DNA from: DAOTTI01 sp034437795
GTDB lineage: Bacteria > Chloroflexota > UBA11872 > UBA12225
Length of the DNA stretch: 6,427 nucleotides
Assembly: GCA_034437795.1 (NCBI GenBank)
Contig: DAOTTI010000291.1
Span: 1-6,427, forward strand
Reading direction: 5' to 3'
Part shown: positions 1-5,069 of the stretch, piece by piece
Numbering within the stretch: the first letter of the stretch is position 1
Layout: each line of letters begins with the position of its first letter
The notes under the pieces: model-generated
The model's input: the letters and a program-made list of their open reading frames with translations, nothing else
Told to the model about the DNA's origin: nothing
Databases searched by the model: none
Made by a program: the position numbers and the translations under genes

Positions 1-105
1 TCCTACTCCAGTTGTTCCTACTCCAGTTGTTCCTACTCCAGTTGTTCCTACTCCAGTTGTTCCTACTCCAGTTGTTCCTACTCCAATTGTTCCTGCTGCG
101 ATTGG
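1..105. repeat. 15-bp tandem repeat, unit TCCTACTCCAGTTGT, truncated by window edge
   Basis: Five perfect copies of the 15-bp unit fill 1-75. A sixth with one substitution is at 76-90 and a decayed seventh (10 of 15 bases matching) at 91-105. The array probably extends beyond the left edge. The unit is much less GC-rich than its surroundings. Its length is a multiple of three. It is open in all three forward frames (one reads PTPVV repeats, like Pro/Thr-rich linkers of surface proteins) and in one reverse frame (GTTGV repeats). It could be the end of a repeat-bearing gene lying mostly to the left, or a non-coding minisatellite. The window does not decide between these. Confidence 0.97.
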
Positions 106-340
106 GCGGTGCATGCGGCAACCCCGGTGTCGCCTGAGCCCAGGGAGGGGCCGGTGCCACCAACGTCCTGGGTGCATCATTTCAGCCCGGCGAACCAGGT
201 CACCGGGCAACCGTTTTCCAGGGTTGCAGCCGGTCATGACGCACATCGTCGGCCTGCCGCGCGGCTCCTATCCCCGATTGTTCATCGTCGGCGATCAGTT
301 CCCTCTCCCAAAGGGTGAGAGTGAGGGCTCTGCTTCGTGA
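2..340 (+). other. Possible 3' end of a PTPVV-repeat gene, or non-coding spacer (left edge to sulfatase 1)
   Basis: The frame that reads the tandem repeat as PTPVV stays open to a TGA at 338-340. This could be the tail of a protein with a Pro/Thr-rich linker. After the repeat, however, the translation is Arg/Pro/Cys-rich, resembles no domain I know, and runs into a dispersed intergenic repeat. That favours a non-coding spacer. On the minus strand an ATG at 112-114 opens a frame that leaves the window as Gly/Thr/Val repeats, again without a convincing ribosome site. Between 106 and 285 I see no RNA gene or recognisable protein. Everything except the repeats is uncertain. Confidence 0.2.
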
Positions 341-377
341 CTAATCCGTCATGCTCCTCCGGAGCACCAGCGCGGCA
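286..377 (+). repeat. Dispersed intergenic repeat, copy A
   Basis: This copy matches copy B (1979-2091) in two blocks. In the left block (286-309 against 1979-2002), 21 of 24 bases are identical. In the right block (339-377 against 2053-2091), 30 of 39 are identical. Between them is a variable core of CCCTC and GAGGG motifs. The right block contains TGCTCC-tcc-GGAGCA (352-366), a small perfect hairpin. The element starts 33 bp past the sulfatase 1 stop, so on the minus strand it could also end transcription, although no T-run follows. It resembles REP-type elements of GC-rich bacteria. Function is unknown. Confidence 0.75.
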
Positions 378-410
378 TGGAAAAGGCGGCCGTTTGCACA
401 GGTATCCGGG

Positions 411-1811
411 CTATCGTACTTGACCCTCCGGTGCCCCGCGCGGCCAGGGATACGCATTGGCGCCGGCCTCAGGTGCGACCGGACCTGGCGGCAGCGCGGC
501 CTGCCACGACAGCGCCTGCGTCGCCAGTCGTTCCACTACTTCCGGGTACTGTCCGGCCAGGTTCGTTAGCTCCATGGGGTCGGCCGGTATGTCGTACAGC
601 TCCACGCGGCTGTGGTCGGGGTTGAGCAGCAGCTTCCAGCGACCGACGCGAATCGCCAGCCGCGGGCTTCTGTGGATGGGGTGCCCCACGATCCCGTAGC
701 GCCACTCCCACAGGAGTGGCCGCCGGCGCTCATGGGTGCCCCCGAGCAGGGCGCTGGAGATATCCTCACCGTCCAGCTCCAGCGCCTCCGGCAACTGGAC
801 GCCGGCTAGGCGGCAGAGCGACGGCAGGAAGTCTACGGCGCTGACGACCGAGTCATCGTCCACCCGCCCGGCGGGGACGTGCCCCGGCCATCGCACGATG
901 AGAGGCAAGCGCACGCCACCCTCGTACAGGCTGCGCTTGCGCCCGCGGAACGGCCCCGCGCTTCCCACCCCGCTGTGGGAGGCGTTCCGAACCAGGATAT
1001 CCTCCGGGCCATTGTCGCTGGTAAAGAGCACCATCGTCTCGTCTGCCAGGCCGAGTTGATCCAGGCGCGAGAGCAGCCGGCCGATGTGGCGGTCGGCGTT
1101 GGTGATCACGGAGTAGTAGATGGTCGGGGCGCCCTTGTGCCCAACGCCCAGCGGCGAGAGGTGGCGATAGGGCGCCATCTGCTCCTCGGTCGGGTTGAGC
1201 ACGGCATGGGGATCGAGCAGCCACGCCTGCACGTAAAACGGCCGGTCGCGATTGGCCTCGATGAACTCGATGGTCGCGTCGATGATGGCCTCGGTAGAGC
1301 ATGGCTGAAAGGCGGCGGCCGTCTGGCCCTGCTCGGTGATCTCCCCGACGTCCGGCCAGCCGGGCCCGCTGCTGTGCGTGCTGCGATGCGCGTCGAACCC
1401 GTAGGCCCCCGCGTCGGGTACGCCCTGACCCCGTCCCAGGTGCCACTTGCCAAAATGGGCCGTGGCGTACCCCGCCTGCTGGAGCAGGCGTCCGATGGTC
1501 GGGATGTGCGGATCGAGGTGCGCCGGCAGGCCCCGTGCGCGATCCTGCTCCGGCGTGGTGAAGATGGTGTGGATGCCGAGCGGCCCGGGGAAGCGCCCCG
1601 TCAGGAAGGCGGCGCGGCTGGGCGAGCAGACGGGGGCATTGACGTAGAACTGGGTAAACCGTGTGCCCTCAGCGGCCATCCGATCCAGGCACGGCGTCTT
1701 GATCTGCCGGTGGCCGAAGCAGCCCAGATCGCCCCAGCCCCAGTCGTCGCCTAGGAGAAACACGAAGTTGGGTGGCCGGCGCGTTCGTGTAGCAGTGGAC
1801 ATGGCGCTCAT
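411..1811 (-). CDS. Formylglycine-dependent sulfatase (S1, arylsulfatase / GalNAc-6-sulfatase-like), sulfatase 1
   Basis: Hydrolyses a sulfate ester; the substrate is not readable from sequence, though a sulfated sugar is likely. Numbering from the ATG at 1811 (466 aa): metal ligands DD at residues 22-23 in FLLGDDWGWGD. C62 begins CSPSR, the motif converted to formylglycine by a sulfatase-maturating enzyme. FGKWHLG (120-126) supplies the active-site Lys and His. A DPH stretch lies near 200-202, SDNGP at 265-269, and RGRKRSLYEGG near 289-299 with the distal Lys at 292. The C-terminal subdomain ends in ELYDIPADPMELTNLA. All expected catalytic residues are present and the length is normal. There is no signal peptide or membrane segment, so the enzyme is probably cytoplasmic. 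Starts at 1814 (TTG), 1811 (ATG) and 1802 (ATG) are all possible; none has a clear Shine-Dalgarno. It stands alone, flanked by dispersed repeats. Family is certain, substrate unknown. Confidence 0.93.
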   Translation of the reverse strand: MSAMSTATRTRRPPNFVFLLGDDWGWGDLGCFGHRQIKTPCLDRMAAEGTRFTQFYVNAPVCSPSRAAFLTGRFPGPLGIHTIFTTPEQDRARGLPAHLDPHIPTIGRLLQQAGYATAHFGKWHLGRGQGVPDAGAYGFDAHRSTHSSGPGWPDVGEITEQGQTAAAFQPCSTEAIIDATIEFIEANRDRPFYVQAWLLDPHAVLNPTEEQMAPYRHLSPLGVGHKGAPTIYYSVITNADRHIGRLLSRLDQLGLADETMVLFTSDNGPEDILVRNASHSGVGSAGPFRGRKRSLYEGGVRLPLIVRWPGHVPAGRVDDDSVVSAVDFLPSLCRLAGVQLPEALELDGEDISSALLGGTHERRRPLLWEWRYGIVGHPIHRSPRLAIRVGRWKLLLNPDHSRVELYDIPADPMELTNLAGQYPEVVERLATQALSWQAALPPGPVAPEAGANAYPWPRGAPEGQVR

Positions 1812-1978
1812 CAAGGGTGGCGCTGTAATCAGTGGCGGTGCGGTCCAGATGATAGTACCTCGATGGGCGCCCGGCCACTGCCGGCCGTGTGTCGAGGCGC
1901 AGCACGAGCGGCGATGTAGAGAAATACTGATAGCAGTGAGGGGCAGGAGCAGCGCTGGGGTCCGGACGGTTTATCCGT

Positions 1979-2091
1979 CGTCGACGATCAATTCCCTCGC
2001 CCTGTCGGAAAGGGTTAGGGCGAGGGAGGGTTAGGGCGAGGGCTTCACTGGTGCATAACCAGTCATGCTCCTGCAGAGTACCGGCGCCGCA
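1979..2091 (+). repeat. Dispersed intergenic repeat, copy B
   Basis: Second copy of the element at 286-377, in the same orientation, on the other side of sulfatase 1. The end blocks are conserved (21 of 24 and 30 of 39 bases). The core is longer here because a 16-bp unit has been duplicated. The right-end hairpin of copy A is partly kept (TGCTC...GAGTA, one G-T wobble), which hints that the folded form matters. The left block overlaps the perfect palindrome TCGTCGACGA (1978-1987). Confidence 0.75.
1993..2042 (+). repeat. 16-bp tandem duplication and 11-bp hairpin inside repeat copy B
   Basis: AGGGTTAGGGCGAGGG occurs twice without a gap (2011-2026 and 2027-2042), perfectly. Upstream, TCCCTCGCCCT (1993-2003) is the exact reverse complement of AGGGCGAGGGA (2017-2027), giving an 11-bp stem with a 13-nt loop. 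The second unit can replace the first as the right arm for 10 bp, so two alternative hairpins are possible. No T-run follows, so a classical intrinsic terminator is unlikely. It is a recent slippage product inside a structured repeat. Confidence 0.85.
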
Positions 2092-2097
2092 GGTTAC

Positions 2098-2154
2098 TAG
2101 CTGGCCAGCTACACAGGAAACCGGGCTAGCCCAGGGATCCCGCTGGAGGCGGGA
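2098..2154. repeat. Cluster of three perfect palindromes or hairpins
   Basis: TAGCTGGCCAGCTA (2098-2111) is a perfect 14-bp palindrome. GGGCTAGCCC (2123-2132) is a perfect 10-bp palindrome. TCCCGC-tggag-GCGGGA (2138-2154) is a 6-bp stem with a 5-nt loop. They begin 7 bp after repeat copy B. They could be operator half-sites, or folded termini of a small mobile element. I see no gene next to them that would settle it. Confidence 0.6.
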
Positions 2155-2575
2155 CGACCACAGGGAGAAGGATCCAGCAGCCGTACCGCATCGAAGGAGC
2201 GAGGCGGTCTTGCGCGACGCCGAGCGCGTCGTTCACGATCTCATCCACACGCACAAGCCGGCTGCTTTTCTGCCCCGGCGCGACGCGTTGGTGTAGCAGT
2301 GGCCGTGCACCAAGGGGAGCCGCTTCGCCCGGCGCTCCGGGGCGTGCAGCCGGATACTGAGGCTCACGACGCTCGACGTCCAACAAGTAGCTCCAGTGGA
2401 TCCCCGGTAACATGCGTACCCTGTATCTGCCGGACATGCTCCACGTCGACTACTGGGAGGGATGACGCTTCGACTAACAGCATCCGGAGAACGCACTAAC
2501 CGACCGTCGGGTTGGTCAGTTGCTAAGTCGACTAGCCCCACCATACACATCAGTACGGTCGTGACAGGGAGAACC

Positions 2576-2855
2576 TTGCAAGATCCTGTGTTGTCGGTGC
2601 AGACGCCGCTCGGCTTCACCCGTTACCTGCTCCGCCGCAACGAGGGACATCATCACCTCGATCAAGCATCCGGCGATGCGAGGCCGTCTGCACGTTGTAG
2701 CAGCCACCCTGCGCGATCCCGTTCAGGTGGGGCGGAGCGTCCGCGATCCACAGGTGCTGCTCGTCTATCGTCGAGATCCACGCCGTGTCGTCTGCGCCGT
2801 GGTCAAGCGCAGCGGCGGGACTGGACACCTCATCACGTGCTACCCGACTGATTGA
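2576..2855 (+). pseudogene. Small toxin-like protein (RelE/barnase-fold type, tentative), broken by a 1-nt frameshift
   Basis: The 3' part (2622-2855) encodes a recognisable small domain with the landmarks IKHPAMRGR, AATLRDP, SVRDPQVLLVYR, CAVVKR and LITCYPTD. Proteins of this pattern are usually hypothetical or PBECR/DUF4258-like and commonly precede DUF2283 genes. That frame has no start of its own: it opens after a TGA at 2562-2564, and its only ATG (2676) falls inside the domain. The missing N-terminus (VQTPLGFT) is in the preceding frame. Dropping one C from CCC at 2619-2621 joins them into 92 residues: start TTG 2576, with GGGAG at 2567-2571 (GTG 2561 or 2588 are alternatives). So the gene is inactivated, unless the extra C is a sequencing error or ribosomes slip there. 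The aromatic residue I would expect before DIITSIKHP is Arg, a further sign of decay. The nuclease/toxin role is inferred. Confidence 0.68.
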
Positions 2856-2876
2856 GATCAAGTCGGGAGAACTGCT

Positions 2877-3110
2877 GTGGACAAGGTGACGTTGTGCTAC
2901 GACCCCGAGCGCGCAACGCTGACCATCTGGCTTGGCGACCCGTCCACCGAGATGACCGCCGAAGCAGTGGGCGACGACACCGTTCTCATGAGGGGTGGCG
3001 CCGGCCATGTCATCGGCTTGGAGAAGCTGAACGTGACGCTCTCGTCCAGCGCCCGCGGCCTTACGGGAGAAAGAACCCCCACTACTCCCTCTGCGCCTGT
3101 CCCGGCCTGA
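2877..3110 (+). CDS. DUF2283 family protein, probable antitoxin-like partner
   Basis: This 77-residue protein matches the DUF2283 pattern: VTLCYDPERATLTIWLGDP at residues 4-22 (the family's YD...D.LYI.L start), then an acidic stretch, then GGAGHVIGLEKLNV at 40-53 (the G.vvGiEil-type strand). The tail from about residue 60 is Thr/Pro-rich and outside the domain. The start is GTG at 2877, preceded by GGGAGA at 2865-2870 with 6 nt spacing. The gene follows the broken toxin-like gene by 21 nt, as in an operon. DUF2283 genes are often paired with small toxin-like genes, so an antitoxin role is a reasonable inference but unproven for the family. It converges on sulfatase 2, whose frameshifted reading frame runs antisense across it. 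Normal domain content and a good ribosome site say this is the real gene. Confidence 0.8.
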   Translation: MDKVTLCYDPERATLTIWLGDPSTEMTAEAVGDDTVLMRGGAGHVIGLEKLNVTLSSSARGLTGERTPTTPSAPVPA

Positions 3111-3146
3111 GGGGCCCCGGCAGCGCCGAGAAGGTGGGGGCCGCCG

Positions 3147-4669
3147 CTAGCTCCGGCGGTCGGTGTCGAACGGCACCACGTCGCAGGTGTCTTGGTACCA
3201 GGTGAGCAGCCGCTCCTTGAGTTGCGCCAGCACGCCCGCGTAACGCGCATCATCCGCCACATTGCGCAGCTCCCCGGGGTCCGCGCGCAGAGGTCGTACA
3301 GCTCGTCTGGCTCGTAGAGCCGCCGCACGTACTTGAACTCCCTGGTGCGGCACATAGCCGCCTTGGTGTGCTCCGGGCCTTCGCTCGATTGCAGCCCCAC
3401 CCGCGGCCAGTAGAGGCCACTCGGATCCTGGCTGCTGGTGCTCTCCAGCTCCATCGCCTGGCGCTCCCCATGCCGCCGGCCGCCCTCGCAGAAGGCGGCG
3501 TCACGGTGCTCGTCCGTCTCCCCGGCCAGCACTGGCAGGAGCGAGCGCCCAAAGTGGGTGTGAGTCGGCGGCAAGCCGGTCAGGGCCTCGACCGTCGCCG
3601 GCACGTCGATCAGCTCCACGATCGCCTCGCTCACCCGCGGGCGCACCGGCACCCCCCGCGGCGGCTTGATCAGTAGCGGCACCCGCACCAGACAGTCCTC
3701 GAAGGTGTTCTGCGTCTTCTCCACCAGGCCGTAGTCGCCAGTGAAGTCCCCGTGATCGGGGAAGAAGAAGACCGCCGTGTCGTCATAGAGGCCGGCCTCG
3801 CGCAGCGCGTCCATCACCAGGCCGAACTGGTGGTCCACCCGCGCGCACATGCCGTAGTACGTCGCCCGTAGCTCGGTCCAGCGCTCCTCCGTCCACGATT
3901 GCAGGCGTTGCCGCTCCCAGATGCCCTTCAGGAGGCTCGGCTTGCCCCGCCAGCCGTCCGGCGTGGGCAGGCGCGGCGGCAGCTGTGTCCGGTCGATCAT
4001 CGAGTACCACGGGTCTTCCACCGCGTAGGGCGGGTGAGGATAGGTCAGGGGCAGGTAGAGGCACAGGGGCTTGCCCGCCTGTGCCGCCGGGCCTTGGCCC
4101 CGCCCGTAGCGCCGGATGAGGTCGATGGCCCCCTGCACGTGCGCCCAGTCGGAGTCGTGGTAGTGGTCCTCACCCGCGGGCACGTCCAGCCGGCCGACGT
4201 AGAACGAGTAGTAGGTGTCCGACCCCGGCGGGCCGCGCCACTCGCGCTGGCGGTCCATGGCGAACATCGGCCGCACCGGCCGGCCGGCGGCGCGGGGATC
4301 ATGCTTCACATCACAGTACGGGTCGTAGCCGTGCTGCGCCGGGACCAGGTCGTTCTTGCCGCCCCACCAGACGAAGTAGCCGTTGTCCTTCAGGCGCTTC
4401 AGCAGCACCGGCTCGTCGGGGCGCAGCATGTAGAACATCGTGCGATGGCCGCGCACGTGCGGGTACCAGCCGGTCATGAACGAGCAGCGGCTGGGCGTGC
4501 ACACCGGGTTCTGGCAGAAGGCGTAGCGGAAGGAGACGGCGTCCGTCGCCACCCAGCGATCCAGGTTCGGCGTCACCGCGCCGGCGTTGCCCAGGTGCCC
4601 CAGCACGTCCCCCCGCCACTGGTCGGGGTTGAAGATCACAAGGTGCGGCATCCGCGGCCGTCCGGTCAT
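3147..4669 (-). CDS. Formylglycine-dependent sulfatase (S1, choline-sulfatase / iduronate-sulfatase-like), sulfatase 2, frameshifted near its 3' end
   Basis: A sulfate-ester hydrolase from a different S1 branch than sulfatase 1. Numbering from the ATG at 4669: metal-site NPDQWRGD at 14-21 (D16, Q17); CTPSR at 57-61, with C57 the formylglycine residue; WGGKND with K105; TYPHPPY with H212; FPDHGDFTGDYG with D305 and H306; K318 in GLVEKTQ. The active site is complete. The start is fixed by AGGAGG (4681-4676) six nt before the ATG; an in-frame TTG at 4684 overlaps that site. The frame changes at 3289-3292. Corrected by 2 nt, the protein continues RADPGELRNVADDARYAG and ends ...TWYQDTCDVVPFDTDRRS at 3147 (506 aa), a family-typical tail. 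Uncorrected, it runs to 2897 (590 aa), antisense to the DUF2283 gene. There is no signal peptide. The shift removes only the C-terminal subdomain, but activity may be lost. Confidence 0.9.
3289..3292 (-). other. Frameshift site in sulfatase 2 (CT dinucleotide duplication)
   Basis: On the coding strand the sequence reads GAC CTC TGC GCG CGG. Removing one CT from the CTCT run gives GAC CTG CGC GCG GAC, that is DLRADPGE, the usual sulfatase C-terminal motif. A 2-nt slip, or equivalently a 1-nt loss, explains the break. Whether it is a real mutation or an assembly error cannot be told from one sequence. Confidence 0.8.
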
Positions 4670-4675
4670 CAGGTC

Positions 4676-4681
4676 CCTCCT
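4676..4681 (-). promoter_or_regulatory. Strong Shine-Dalgarno of sulfatase 2
   Basis: A perfect AGGAGG on the minus strand lies six nt upstream of the ATG at 4669. It decides the start and makes the in-frame TTG at 4684 very unlikely. Confidence 0.85.
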
Positions 4682-4793
4682 CAAACGCCACGAAGGCTAC
4701 CATCCGGAGCCTCCGCCCTTCCCTCCTTCCAGATGGGCGCAACCACCTGGTCTGGTCGCGGCGCTGTTGCGTTTCCTGTCCCACAGGGAGAGG

Positions 4794-4903
4794 GTGAGGG
4801 CTCCGCCAGCCGCGAAGACTGGCTGCGCCTTCATCGATCGCCCGCTGCGCCGCCGCCTCGGCATCGTGGTGAGGGCCCCGCCAGCCGCGAAGAGTGGCTG
4901 CGC
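4794..4903 (+). repeat. 35-bp direct repeat pair (4794-4828 and 4869-4903)
   Basis: The two 35-bp copies match at 33 of 35 positions, with starts 75 bp apart. Each begins GTGAGGGC and ends GGCTGCGC, with an internal CAGCC...GGCTG stem. The first copy is preceded by a CCC...GGGAGAGG core like that of copies A and B, so it seems to be a third, differently ended member of the same dispersed family. Confidence 0.85.
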
Positions 4904-4966
4904 ACCTTTCAGAGCCGGTCCAGCCCGCGACCGATGCTCTGGCTGCGCGTGGCCGCGCTCGTTCCG

Positions 4967-5053
4967 TTCGGCCGGTCGCGCCGGCACCATGTATTCGTAT
5001 TCAGGGTACGGGCGACCCGCTCAACTCAACCATTCGGCCGGGCGCGCCGGCAC
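4967..5053. repeat. 21-bp direct repeat pair, each a short hairpin (4967-4987 and 5033-5053)
   Basis: The copies match at 20 of 21 positions. Each contains GCCGG-5 nt-CCGGC, able to form a 5-bp GC stem. The right copy lies 16 bp past the dehydratase stop, so on the minus strand it could slow or end transcription. No T-run follows, so it is not a classical terminator. Confidence 0.8.
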
Positions 5054-5069
5054 GCTCGCCAGTACCGCG

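Larger units (their letters stand above)
1812..2575. other. Long spacer between sulfatase 1 and the toxin-antitoxin-like module
   Basis: I find no intact gene in these ~760 bp. Frames on both strands are short, interrupted and unlike known domains. The spacer holds dispersed repeat copy B, a 16-bp tandem duplication with a hairpin, and a palindrome cluster at 2098-2154. It also holds an 18-bp segment at 2285-2302 that repeats the start of the sulfatase 1 gene (1781-1798) with one mismatch. Promoters for the two divergent neighbours should lie here, but no -35/-10 pair is clear enough to call. Decayed gene remnants between 2175 and 2460 are possible but cannot be named. Confidence 0.55.
4670..5069. 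other. Repeat-filled spacer between the dehydratase and sulfatase 2
   Basis: About 400 bp without a convincing gene. Open frames exist on both strands, but they read through duplicated sequence (for example AQPxFAAGGALT twice on the minus strand) and look like repeat artefacts. It holds a partial copy of the CCCTC/GAGGG repeat (4779-4828) and two direct-repeat pairs, listed separately. Its size makes direct co-transcription of the dehydratase and sulfatase 2 doubtful. Confidence 0.65.

Noticed and set aside
1..105. CRISPR array
   Set aside because: The 15-bp units are directly adjacent with no spacers.
879..1754. Long plus-strand open frame (291 codons) across sulfatase 1
   Set aside because: It lies entirely antisense to a sulfatase with a complete set of catalytic motifs; Arg/Ala/Pro-rich shadow frames are common in GC-rich DNA.
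1815..1900. Promoter for sulfatase 1 with a TACTAT -10 box on the minus strand
   Set aside because: No acceptable -35 box at the right distance; too many equally poor alternatives.
2126..2437. 103-codon minus-strand open frame in the spacer
   Set aside because: No domain, no ribosome site, and it runs across the hairpin cluster and the 18-bp echo of the sulfatase 1 start.
2412..2462. Tiny plus-strand frame starting MRTLYLPDMLHVDYWEG
   Set aside because: It reads like real protein, but has only 16-17 codons, no Shine-Dalgarno and no matching upstream frame; at most a remnant, so not listed.
3111..3146. Possible bidirectional terminator between the DUF2283 gene and sulfatase 2 (GGCCCC 3113-3118 with GGGGCC 3137-3142)
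   Set aside because: Only a 6-bp stem with a long loop and no T-run on either strand; too weak to call.
4697..4990. Minus-strand open frame with repeated AQPxFAAGGALT
   Set aside because: The repeated peptide is simply the translation of the 35-bp direct repeat; no ribosome site and no family resemblance.
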